Source: Evernia prunastri (lineage: Eukaryota > Ascomycota > Lecanoromycetes > Lecanorales > Parmeliaceae). Taken from it: a stretch of DNA of 64,000 nucleotides. The DNA lies in NCBI GenBank assembly GCA_003184365.1, contig NKYR01000169.1:144-64143 (forward strand), written 5' to 3'. Made by a program: the position numbers and the translations under genes. Below, one piece after another: positions 20,186 through 30,123 of the stretch (positions are counted from its first letter, which is position 1; every line of letters begins with the position of its first letter). A model generated the notes under the pieces. The model ran no database searches and was not told the origin of the DNA. It saw nothing but the letters and a program-made list of their open reading frames with translations.

Positions 20186-20890
20186 ATGGCCGAAATCTGC
20201 TCCAATCCCTCCTGTTCGGAACCGGGCACCCGCAAATGCGGCCGCTGCAGAAACACCAACTATTGCGGCCAGGCCTGCCAAAAAAGCCACTGGGGCGCTC
20301 ACAAACCAGCCTGTAAGGCAGCGAGCCAGTCCAACGCGCCAAAAGCAAACTGCTACATCCTTCGCGCCGCGCCGCAAACGGCCAACGCGCCCGTGCTCGA
20401 CAACATCGCCGGCCAGATCGAGCCCTTCAACCTCTCGAGCCTGGGCGACGAGCTGGCGGAAAAGCGCCAGCTGGAAAATCACCTCGGCTGGAAGTGATCC
20501 ATTGAGGTGGGCAAGTTCTACGACCACCTGGGCACCGACAAATGGTATTACTATGTCTACGGGGACGCGCGTGCTTTCAATGCTAAGTCCGGCTTGCCTG
20601 TCAATGAGGCTGCGGGACTGATATGCGACAAGAATAAGGTTCATGGTGACGTTGGGATCGTGAGATCGGGTCCCATGGAGGCCTCGTACCCGGAGGAGTT
20701 TACGAAGATGGAGTTGGCCAAGGCGATGGAATTTTACAAGACGAATGACAAGAACAAGGTCTTTTCCCAGCGAGAGAAGAGTCGGGTTATGCGGCCTTTC
20801 GGGATGCCTGATGGAGGGGCTGGGATTCCGCACTTCAACTGGCAAATGTCAGACGATGGACAGGTACATATAGAGCATATATCTAATTAA
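20186..20890 (+). pseudogene. MYND-finger gene with one internal TGA
   Basis: One plus-strand frame of 234 codons interrupted only by TGA at 20495-20497. The N-terminus is a MYND zinc finger: CSNPSCSEPGTRKC, CRNTNYCGQACQKSHW and HKPACKA supply the eight Cys/His ligands. After the stop the same frame gives a convincing globular domain (EVGKFYDHLGTDKWYYYVYG, GLPVNEAAGLICDKN, FTKMELAKAMEFYKTND) to a normal end at 20890. No gt...ag pair can remove the stop. A TGG-to-TGA change, readthrough or sequencing error is possible. MYND fingers bind proline-rich partners, and the role of this one is unknown. A second MYND gene lies at 59334-59861. Confidence 0.75.
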
Positions 20891-21481
20891 TTGTCTATCT
20901 AATTCAGTGTGTGCGAACTATGGAATAAGGAGGTATACCGCTAAGGTGGATTCTTGCTTGTCAGCTTAGATGTGCGCGTGAAGGGTACGTTCCTTTAGGA
21001 ACTTTGAATGTTGAAGCCAATGCTGTACCTAGCCCCCTTTGGCCCCTATGGGTATCTAGAACATTCTGGCACTTCCTCTCCATTGTCCTCTGTTAGTTTC
21101 TTGCTGGACACCACGTTTGATCTTTCAGCGATGACACAGTGCCTTTATTTCTTCCCATTGGCCATATTGGAAGGGTGAGAATAACCATGTGGTCTTGTGA
21201 GCACAATCATTTGTGCTCGAAAGATGTGCATAATTTTCCTAGGTGACAGGATAGCACTGACCATGCGCTCGTTCGTCAGATGAAGCAGCGCGTGTTTGAG
21301 TCCAACGAAGCTTGGAGACCGTACAAAATGCGTTGCTCGAAGTAACTTATATCTGCTGATTCCAGCTACTCAGTCAACAATAAACCCACCAGTAAAAGAG
21401 ATTAAGGAACCCTATCGTCTCGGATACATAATCCTCATCATCGCCTCCTTACGAGAATAGGACCCTGTTCTGGATTCTGCA

Positions 21482-22020
21482 ATGGCAAGGCCAGAGACTT
21501 CTCCCACAGACACAAGTGAGCGTCAATTTGTCCCCTCCAAAGCAGGCGAGACGTTCAAACTCGGTCCCATCACTGTTCGCATCATGTAAGATGGATCCCG
21601 AATCGGTAGCTATCTCTTATCTATCACCATCCATGGAGATAAACTCACTATTCCACGCTCGATAAAGAAGACAACCACCTCGGTGCCGCCGAATCCATCA
21701 TCCCCGCGCACACCCAGTTTCCGCAGGTGGCTGGCATGAAATGGACGACGAGACACTCGTTGTGATTACAGACATAATCCACTTTTCGACCACCGGGCAC
21801 AACAACGCCAACCACAGGCTTTGCTGTTACAAATGCGGACGTCATGACTGTACTCTGTGCGTGCACCACACAGGTTCCACAATCCCTTGAAATGAAGCAA
21901 CGACCTTAACCACCACCCTTGCCCGATGCAATTTGCTGGGGAATGGCCCGCTAACAACGCAGAGGGGCTTGAAGGCCATGGTGCTTCAATGCGACATTAT
22001 CGGGGGGGTGAAGAAGTGTT
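21482..22020 (+). pseudogene. broken cupin-domain gene
   Basis: Starts with ATG at 21482 and reads FVPSKAGETFKLGPITVRIM, a standard fungal cupin N-terminus, then TAA at 21587 where members have a Glu codon, then DGSRI. A gap that could be an old intron (from about 21604) follows. NHLGAAESIIPAHTQFPQ appears in one frame, then HEMDDETLVVITD in another, and a weak PHRFHNPL in a third. At least one stop and two frame changes mean it cannot make a full cupin. The end is approximate. Confidence 0.6.
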
Positions 22021-22265
22021 GGATACTTAATGGTAGACATTTCAAAGGAAGATAGCATCTCTGGTGCGCATGACATTTACCATCGAGAAGTGCACAATGG
22101 CATTTTGAATTGCCATAGGGCGCTTACAGTCGGCAATTAGCGGGATTGATTCACCGGCAATTGGCACCTCCGTAGAGAGAGGACTTTATCATTTTACCCT
22201 CCCTCGGGTTTGCTGTCAATCGAGTCTTGAGTCGCTGGTACTTGACCCGTCTGGCTCTATTTATC

Positions 22266-22814
22266 ATGGCCACGGCCTTGCTCGTCGTCGACATGCAACA
22301 TGTCTTCCTTGACATGACCACCACCGCCCTCCCCAACATCCTCAAACTCAGCCAACACTTCCGCGCCTCCTCCCTTCCCCTCATCTTCACGCAGCACGGC
22401 CACTCGAAAGAAGAACTTACCCCACCCTATAAGAACCAGCTCGTCCGCAAATGGGGACCGAACGGGTCAATAGCTACAGGCAGTAAGGACTGGGAGTTGA
22501 TGCCCGAGATAAAGAAAATAGCAAAAGACTACAACGTCGTCGCGAAGAACACATACGATGCCTTCATCAACACGGATCTGGACCGTCTATTGGAAAAGGA
22601 TACGATTGACAGGGTAGTAGTCTGTGGCGTCATGACGGACTGCTGCTGCGACACGACGGCACGGAGCGCGTTCAACCGGGGCTATGAGACCTGGCTCGTG
22701 AACGACGCGTGTGGGAGTGCGAATAAGAACCAGCATGAGGCGGGACTGAGGGGCTTTGGGTTCGCATTCGGAGAGGTGCTGTCTACGGAGGAGGTTATGC
22801 ACCGGCTGCAATGA
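22266..22814 (+). CDS. isochorismatase-family cysteine hydrolase
   Basis: A 182-aa single-exon protein of the isochorismatase-like (nicotinamidase/CSHase) hydrolase fold. Catalytic triad candidates are visible: Asp in LLVVDMQHVFLDM (residue 9), Lys in VVAKNTYDAF, and Cys in VVCGVMTDCCCDTTARSAF. FINTDLDRLLEKDTIDRVVV and the AFNRGYETWLVNDACGS segment complete the pattern. The length is normal for the family, with no targeting signal, so it is probably cytosolic. The start is the ATG at 22266, followed directly by the first beta strand. Many fungal members have unknown substrates, and nothing next to this one suggests a pathway. Confidence 0.88.
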   Translation: MATALLVVDMQHVFLDMTTTALPNILKLSQHFRASSLPLIFTQHGHSKEELTPPYKNQLVRKWGPNGSIATGSKDWELMPEIKKIAKDYNVVAKNTYDAFINTDLDRLLEKDTIDRVVVCGVMTDCCCDTTARSAFNRGYETWLVNDACGSANKNQHEAGLRGFGFAFGEVLSTEEVMHRLQ

Positions 22815-23592
22815 AAAAAAAAGAGGCTTCCGTGGGAACGGGGAAAGGGCCAAAGCGTCTGATGTAGAGTAACGAAGTGACGAGCAACGATGATAACCCC
22901 GGCTTCGACTGAAATCGCGACTCGAGGTGTCGGGGTGCCATTCTCTCGATCTCCTGCTGATAATAAGCATGACCACCTTGTTGATGGTACATATTACAAA
23001 GTCACCGCATCAGAACCCTACTCCCTTGTACCATAGTCACGCTCGGGCCTTTTGGCACCAGCCCTCTCTCTCCCTTTAGTGAATGTCCAAAGCGGCGCGC
23101 AGAATGTCCCCTCTCGCCTCCACCACTTCAGCAGCAGCATAAATTTAATCGATACAACCAACACTCAAGTACAGCCCGTCTAAAAATTCAATATTTTCTA
23201 TCCAATGCAGTAAGAACCTCGGAAGCGAGATGAGAGTACTATCACCTTCAGCTCATTTCATCAGCCACAGCAGCACTGGGGGTTAGCCGGTCGCATCGTA
23301 TTCGCAATTGCGTAGCGCAATCGCATAGCGCATTTGGTGTTTCACTTATTCATGGAACATATTCACAGCAATGTCATAGCGGAGATGACTTTCACAGCAG
23401 AAAGTTCGTCTCATGAAGTGGTCTTCAAAGACCAATCTTCCCATATGTAAATGACTTTTCATTTCATTCATCTCCTTCAGAGCAATAGCATACATTTTCC
23501 CATCAAGCCATTCTTTGAACAATTACTCCATATCATTAGCCCTACCACACTCCACTGAAATCATACTTGTACTCTTCGTCAATCATTGTACA
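22815..23592. other. intergenic; short CG-rich inverted repeats
   Basis: No gene recognised. Around 23298-23336 the sequence is dense in nested inverted repeats (ttcgcaattgcgtagcgcaa, then tcgcatagcgc). Meaning unknown. Confidence 0.35.
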
Positions 23593-24476
23593 ATGGCCTC
23601 TACATGTGCCTCCGCCGTTCGGAAGGCGTCTCCCAAAGCTTCCAAAGACTCCAGAGCCTCCAAATCCAAGACTACTAAAGCCACCGTCTCTGCCGCCGCC
23701 TCTTGCGATACCAAACGTGGTACTGCCCCAAGTTGCCGTGATCACCACCGCACTCGAAATGAGTCGCCACCCCGTGCAAGCTCAAAGCACGAGCGCATTT
23801 GTTCGGACGAAAGGGAAGGAAATTCTCTTTCTCTCATCCTGGGTGCCCACGCAAGCATAGCGACACTCAGGACGAGGCGATCGTCCTTCTTGGTCGAGTC
23901 CGCAAGTACCGTGTACAGAAGTCATGTGCTCGTAACGCTGGCTATCATCGTCGGCAACACGATTCAAGCGAGTCATCGTCATCGTCATCGTGCCCGTACT
24001 CGTGCTCGTCCTCGGACTCGGAGAGTGAGTGCGGACCCTGTGTATCTTTCAAAGACAATGGAGAAAAAAGACCCTTTCTCAAAATCCATGAACGATTCCG
24101 TGCCGTCAATATCAAATACTTCAAGCAAATATACCACGGGGCCTTCAATCCCGGACACCTCATCAAGCTGGGTCAGACTTACACCGATGGTAACGTGAAC
24201 ATGAAGGAAAAGAAGAACGAGGTTGTCCCAGAGGTATCCGGTCTCAACCAACTCTTGCGGTGTTTTGAGGTCTACGCAGCCGCCATTTGTTACTTCGCCG
24301 CCCGGCCTCACGTAGCCTTGCAAATCGAGGAAGCATTGAGGGACTATCGGATTCGTGTTTCGGACTTTGCAATCTACTACCGTTTCGAATCCATCAGGAG
24401 CTATCATTATGCCTACATGTCCGCACGCATGTTCAACGGCCAGGACATTCCGACGGCCTGGTCCACGGAAGATTAA
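23593..24476 (+). CDS. hypothetical protein, probably with one intron
   Basis: I do not recognise the family. The N-terminal frame (ATG at 23593) gives a Lys/Ala/Ser-rich tail (VRKASPKASKDSRASKSKTT). The C-terminal half lies in a different frame that ends at 24476. It has a Ser run (SSESSSSSSCPYSCSSSDSE), then an ordered part: FRAVNIKYFKQIYHGAFN, LIKLGQTYTDGNVNMKEKK, LNQLLRCFEVYAAAICYFAA, YRIRVSDFAIYYRFESIRSY. An intron of about 23774-23898 (gtgcaa...cgag) would join the frames, but I cannot be sure of it, and a frameshift is the alternative. An arginine-rich repeat in the other frame (cgtgctcgt units, about 23990-24015) is the antiphase reading of the Ser run. Confidence 0.5.
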
Positions 24477-25671
24477 AGCTGTTATAATCTCTTGCTGAGG
24501 AAGACGGGGGATCAGGTTCCCTCAGCGGCAGCATCTTCATTCGCAAATCTTCCATCATGTCACAATACGCACAGAATTCCTTCTCATCGGCGCTTGCCTC
24601 GCACGAGAATGCCAGTCCGAAGAAGAAAGCATTAGTCTCCGAGGGAGTTGGATCGAGGAACAGGATTGACTAAACAAAGCTGCGATATATTCGCCAACCA
24701 AGAAAGTTCGCTACCATTCAACCAACCAACCAGCACAATGGGACACCCATTAGAACAATGACAACGCCTATTGAATCGAAGCCGCTGCCGTGACAACCCC
24801 GGCTAGGTACATATACTACAAAACCACAACGATCGTATCTAGGCAACAGCGTTTACCTCCTCCTATCTCTTCTCTTTAAAAAAAACCACCATCGCCAATT
24901 CTCTCCGTCCTGCTTACTATTCAAGACGACTCACGTACGCACCAAAACACGAGTCAAAGACGCCCAGGCTTCTGCTGCAAACGTTAACACGAGCCTTGCA
25001 GAGGGGGTTGGAGCGGAGGTCTGGCTTTTTTGTTTCGCGGTCGTCTGGGCCCTTGGTAAGGCAGGGGTAGGACTGAAAACGCAAATAGTCGTCATCTCCG
25101 TCGTGGCGCTCCTTGCCTCCAGTCTCGTTTCGTAGTGGAAAGCGACGATGTGTCCATTCACTTTTCTCAGATCGTAATGTAAAAAAAGAAAGGGCCAGAT
25201 TCTCCTACATATAACGTGATTTATCCCAGGACTATGAATCGGGCTTTCACTCCACAAGTTGTCAGGGCAAACTTGAACAGATTGGAATAAAGGGGGTTGA
25301 GAGAAAAGGAATGGAGCGGCCTAGCACAGACAGCATACTTTCCGCAAGCGCCACAGTAGCAAGCGGGACTGCCTCATTACATTCAACCAAGGATTGCATA
25401 CTTACAGCTAGCGGAAGGCATCACAACAGCGATTGTGCTCTGCGTAAATCTACTTACGGCCGATGGGCTATTGGAAAGGGAAGATTCCAGGGGCGGGAGA
25501 GGGATATGATGGCAAGACTTGTTTGCAGAAGAGGGAATGTGCGCTAGTGAAGATTTCAGTAGAGACAAAAATTTCGACAATTCTACCCATTAGTCTCACA
25601 ATAGAGCCGTCTGCGTGCAACAAAGCAGCAATGAAGAAACTCTTGCAACAATGATATGATCATCAAGCCAA
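24477..25671. other. intergenic, no gene recognised
   Basis: A 1.2-kb stretch with short frames only. It lies downstream of the hypothetical gene and of the permease at 25672. Confidence 0.4.
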
Positions 25672-27540
25672 TCACGCCACCTCAACATGAACCAAGGGAT
25701 CAGTCTTCTCATCCCACTGATCCGCGACCACAGCCTGCGCAAACCCGTCATTGCGCCTGCCCCGAATAATGCGATCCGTATCTCGTCTCTTAGTGTCCGC
25801 GAACCCCCTCTGGTTGAAAAGGATATCCATTTCCTCCAACGACAGGCCCTTGGTCTCCGGGAAGAAAAGGTAGACGAAGACGACGCCGACAACGAGCGAG
25901 GTGCCGAAGAGTAGAAAGGTGCCGTAGGTGATGTTGGTCATCATGTAAGGGGTTGAGTAGACGATGATGAACTGGGAGAGCCACTGGGAACATGTGGTGA
26001 AGACCAGACAGACGGAGCGGATGGCGGTGGGAAAGACTTCGGAGCTACGTGTTGGAAGTGAGGCAGTCAGTAGGTGGCGAATCTTTTGGAAAAAGAGGGC
26101 TGTGGCCGGCACGCAGAGCGAACAGATTATCGCGAGGTGCGTGCGTGCGGGATTATGCATTGTTACTCACCAGAAGACCCAAGGCACGCCGTTCCAGGAC
26201 AGCGCGTAAAAGACGGCAAAGAGATATATCATGAGGATCGCAATATAAGCCCCCCCGTCCTTCGAAACATGCTCGGCTGTAAATGAATGTGACTGGGCAG
26301 TGTAGCCGCCGAGGTAGTACATGGCGAGGATGCCTCCACAAGACCCAATGAGCATCGCTCGGCGTCTTCCCAGACGATCGATGAGAAACAGCATGAGGAT
26401 CAAGGTCGTAACCGCTTTGACGACGCCGAAGAAGCCAGTGGCAAGGAGTGAGACGTTGGTCCCGCTGAAGCCGATAGCTGTGAAGATGGCCGGCGAGTAA
26501 TAGTTTAGCGCGTTGATGCCGGACAGGTTCTGGAGAAGCATCAAGGCCATGCCGGTAAGTAGACGTTGACGGTTTCCCGGGAGAGTGAAGGCCTGTTTGA
26601 CCTTGGCCCAGACGGATCGATTGGCCCCCAAGCTGTTCTCCGTCTCAATCTGACGCTGTGCGGTGTTGATCTCCCAGGAAATGTATTCATGGTCCGTGGG
26701 GAGTTTTCTCAACCTCGAGAGGTTCTGTCGGGCTTTATCCGATTTGCCTGCTTTGACGAGCCAGCGAGGGGACTCGGGTTGCCAAAGCATTAGGATGACA
26801 AGAAGGCTAGAGGGAAGGAGTTGAAAGCCGAAGGGGATCTGCCACTGCTTATCGAGGGTCTTTGGAACATGGAGACTGACTCCATAATTCATCCAGAAGC
26901 CTGAATTTGGATTAAAGTCCAGCCCTTTGTTTATCTCCAGGATGCTCTTACCTATGACTTGAAAGATTTGGAGGAAGCACTCGAAGAGTCCGACTAGGCG
27001 GCCTCTGATAGCAGGAGGTGAGGACTCAGAGATATACACTGGGATGATCAAGGAAGATGCACCGACAGCGAGTCCTATCAACCATGACTAAGTCCCACGG
27101 ATTCGAGCTGAGTAAGTCCAGAAAATTCACCGCCTACCTGTAAGGACACGACCGGCATAGATCGCACCAACCTGACCGCTAGAGGCCAGCTGCGCGATAG
27201 CGCCCAAATTGAACACAAGACCGCACAAGATCAGTGTGAGTCGCCGGCCGAATTTCTCGGTCACGGGGTAAACCAAGATTGCGCCGAAGAAGGCTCCAGC
27301 CTGGAAAGTGCTGACAATGTTGGCTTTCAGGTTAGCAAGTTTGGTCCCGTGGGCAGATTCTAGGCCGAAGCGTTTTTGGAAGGAGGGTAGCGTCAACGCG
27401 CCGCCGATGAAGGCTGAGTCGTATCCGAACATGGCGGCGCCCATGGACGAGGAGCAGGCGAGGGCGTATACACGCCAGTTGTACACTTGGCGCGGCGCTT
27501 GATTGGTCGAGGCATCTTGCGAGTAAAACACACTTTTCAT
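25672..27540 (-). CDS. qutD: MFS sugar-porter-family permease, quinate permease-like
   Basis: Three exons (27540-27138, 27074-26171, 26044-25672; introns of 63 and 126 bp) join to 559 aa, a twelve-helix MFS transporter. The joins rebuild the family signatures AGRVLTG|LAVGASSLIIPVYISE and NGVPWVFC|SEVFPTAIRS. Other hallmarks: YNWRVYALACSSSMGAAMFG followed by YDSAFIGGALTLPSFQKRFG, TEKFGRR, PESPRWL, NLSGINALNYYSPAIF, DRLGRRRAM, and FFPETKGLSLEEMD near the end. The YNWRVY...GYDSAFIG start is characteristic of fungal quinate permeases (QutD/Qa-y). The quinate dehydrogenase gene 1.1 kb upstream on the same strand supports that substrate. The gene name is by analogy only. Confidence 0.82.
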
Positions 27541-28605
27541 GGCCACTTGAGAGATCTGATGAAAACTGATTCTGTGGCAAAACAGTGGGTCACCGCAATC
27601 GTCAAGTTATTAGATAAAAGCAAACATGTCCCTGACCTCATAGCGCTCCATGTTTGATGTCAAGCTCTCGGAGTCCTCGGCACAGAAGTCCTCCAGATCC
27701 CCGCACGTTTCCTCCCTGCAGGTTGATATCATCGCGCAGGACCTGCAAGAAGCCGAATGGGGTCTCCACGAGGAGTTCATTGTTCGCTTTGCTTTGCGTA
27801 CAGAAAGTCGGGGTTTTGGCACCCGTGTGAGTACCTGGCAGTAGGGGTCGCCGAAGTCGAGGGACACAACTTTAGCATTTCTCTCCACACCTTCAATATC
27901 ACAGGACGCGAGTAGGCAAATTCCGCTTATGAGGACAGCAGAAGATTCCAGACGCTGACACTGTGCTGAAGCCGGGGTTGGAGAAGCCTAAGTAAAAGGC
28001 GCCTCCACTATATTCAAGTCCTCGGTGCCGAGAAATTGCGTGAGCCTTTACCTCTCAGCTATGCGGTTTGGGTCGATGGCGAACCCGCGCAAAACGTCTC
28101 GGCCATGGAATGCCAGGGTGCACACCTTCGAGGCCTCCAGGGTATTTACCAGTCTTCCCATATCCTCTAAGCCATCACCGAGGCAGACTGCTTTACGAAG
28201 GCTGGATATCGACCAAGTAAACTCGGTGCATATACTAAATGACCAGTGACCAGCTGTCTTGCAAACGCCCACTAGTAGAGAAAGGGAGTTGTGAGATAAG
28301 AGTAGTCTCTTTTTCTGGGTGCTGTGTTCAAATGATCAGGGGAACTAAACCCAGTTGTCGTGAGAGGATTTTCTCTGCCTAGGTCACATATACGAATCTG
28401 CAGATAGAAGAAGACTCGAAGACTTGGCTTTACAAATCGTGTAAAGAGGTCACCTGTGCCGCTTGGGGACGTGATTAGATTCCTTGACATATAGAAAGTA
28501 GAACCAAAATGAGATATCGAGGGCATTTGAAGCATCAACTGCTGTTCTACCTTTACCTAGCTTTTGAGCCTTCCCCACACGACATGCATAACTGCCTGTC
28601 GCCAT
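27541..28605. other. spacer between the two quinate genes
   Basis: Contains several frames of 60-98 codons on both strands (for example 27610-27888 minus and 28048-28272 minus) that I cannot assign. It should contain the permease promoter. A relic gene cannot be ruled out. Confidence 0.35.
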
Positions 28606-29610
28606 TCAAAGCCTTTCATGCGCCACTTCCAGTGCCTGCTTGATGACCTTTCTTGCCTCGGACACGGGGAACTCATCGCTTGGCTTCTCCATCCACAGCG
28701 ATTGCTGTGCAATCGCTTGATAAATCATCGCCTCGGTCCCCGGCAGCACATTCCACCCATTTTGTCTCGCAAGCGAGTAGAACTCGGTGATCGGTTTCGG
28801 ATGATAGGCCATCTCCAACACATGACCCTTCTCCGGTCTGCGCAGAAACGCCAACGCAACATCCCTCGCCAGGAGCTCGCCCCTCCCTTTGGGCGGGAAA
28901 TCCGGCACACAGCCTACGACCAACACTGGCGTTTCAAGCTCCGCCGCCTCCTCTACCGTTTGCACATGCACCAGCTTTCCCGCAAACCCAGGGACTGACT
29001 CGAAGTGAGCGATGACCGCTAGGATCTCAGATTCTAGCCGATTCACGAGATAGATACGACTCGATCCCATCCACCTCCATAATGCGTAGATCGTAGCGCG
29101 GCATGCACCGCCCGCGCCGACGATCAAAGCGGGTCGGCCTTTACTCTGTGCGCGTACGCCTGGAATATTCTGTAGGAAGGCTTCCCGTACGCCTAGGCAA
29201 TCCGTATTAGTCCCAATATAGCGAGAAGAGCCATCCGTGCCACGACGCAGGAAGACGGTATTGATGGCACCGATGGCGCGAGCTTCGTCGGTCAGATCGT
29301 CTACGTATTGGACGAAGTTGACTTTATGGGGCATGGTGATGGCGGAGCCGATGCAGTCGGTGGCTTTGAGCTTAGGCAGAAAGTCGGCGGCTACATGAGA
29401 CTCGAAGGGCGTGTAGACCCATGGCACAGAGAGTCTATTGAAAAGGGTTGAGTGAACCAAGGGGGCTAGTGAGTGAGCGATGGGATAGCCGAAGAGGTAT
29501 GTTTTAAAGGACTGTGAATAAAAGATCTGAGCACTAAAAGCTGAAGAACCGTACCTGTAAGACTCCGCGAGAGCATTATCTTCGAGAGTGGTCCGCACGA
29601 CTGCTTCCAT
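28606..29610 (-). CDS. qutB: quinate/shikimate dehydrogenase
   Basis: A 334-aa single-exon shikimate-dehydrogenase-family protein. Fungal stand-alone forms (QutB/Qa-3) oxidise quinate or shikimate to the 3-dehydro acid as the first step of quinate use. Seen: substrate domain FGYPIAHSLAPLVHSTLFN, with the Ser pair region; SAITMPHKVNFVQYV with the catalytic Lys; AIGAINTVF; IGTNTDCLGVREA with the catalytic Asp; the dinucleotide loop VGAGGACRATIYALW; and YLVNRLESE where cofactor choice is set. The end (AMIYQAIAQQSLWMEKP) is the usual C-terminal helix with the Gln that binds substrate. The start at 29610 is an ATG. It shares strand with the permease at 25672-27540. No dehydroquinase or dehydroshikimate dehydratase gene is visible in the window. 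Confidence 0.88.
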   Translation of the reverse strand: MEAVVRTTLEDNALAESYRYGSSAFSAQIFYSQSFKTYLFGYPIAHSLAPLVHSTLFNRLSVPWVYTPFESHVAADFLPKLKATDCIGSAITMPHKVNFVQYVDDLTDEARAIGAINTVFLRRGTDGSSRYIGTNTDCLGVREAFLQNIPGVRAQSKGRPALIVGAGGACRATIYALWRWMGSSRIYLVNRLESEILAVIAHFESVPGFAGKLVHVQTVEEAAELETPVLVVGCVPDFPPKGRGELLARDVALAFLRRPEKGHVLEMAYHPKPITEFYSLARQNGWNVLPGTEAMIYQAIAQQSLWMEKPSDEFPVSEARKVIKQALEVAHERL

Positions 29611-30123
29611 GGTTTGCTACCTCCACTGTCAATGCGTGTAGAGAACGCATAGTTCCTTCAGCATAGCGAAGTGTAAAAATTTGTCTGTCCTCGGCGCTAC
29701 GCTCTCCTGCGAGCATTGGTTGGGGGCGGTGGGGGCATGGTACAACACAAGCACATTACGATATACACAGTGGTACCGAAATTAGGCGAGCAAGGAGAAT
29801 AGTTGGTCTTGGAGTATGTCGGCCTTCTCGAGGCCGAAGGAAGCCATCGAGCAAGACTCATAAGCTACAAGGACTACGTGGGTATATCTTGCAGCCACTC
29901 TTTTGCTTTCTCGCCATCTAAAGTAGGTTTCACCATCCTATTCCTGCAATCCCTAAATGCCTGTCTTCCCTTCCCATATGTTCCTGAACGCTTCTCACTC
30001 GAAATCTCTGAAAAGGTTGCTTGGATGTCCTGCAGATTTCCATATGCAGACCCTCGTTCAATCTCTCTTTCTATGTATATCGTGGGCACAAGATAAAGAC
30101 ATTGTCGCCTTCTATTGGACCAT
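29611..30123. other. intergenic, no gene recognised
   Basis: Promoter side of the quinate dehydrogenase gene and 3' flank of the mannosyltransferase gene. Small frames only. Confidence 0.4.

Noticed and set aside
20174..20845. A 223-codon minus-strand frame over the MYND gene
   Set aside because: It is antisense to a recognisable MYND finger and conserved-looking domain, and the translation has no family pattern.
23980..24020. A CRISPR-like or functional short repeat array (cgtgctcgt units)
   Set aside because: Trinucleotide-type codon repeats coding for the Ser run, with no spacer structure. CRISPR is not expected in a fungus.
27610..28272. A third quinate gene between permease and dehydrogenase
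   Set aside because: Frames of 74-92 codons on the minus strand show no dehydroquinase or dehydroshikimate dehydratase motif.
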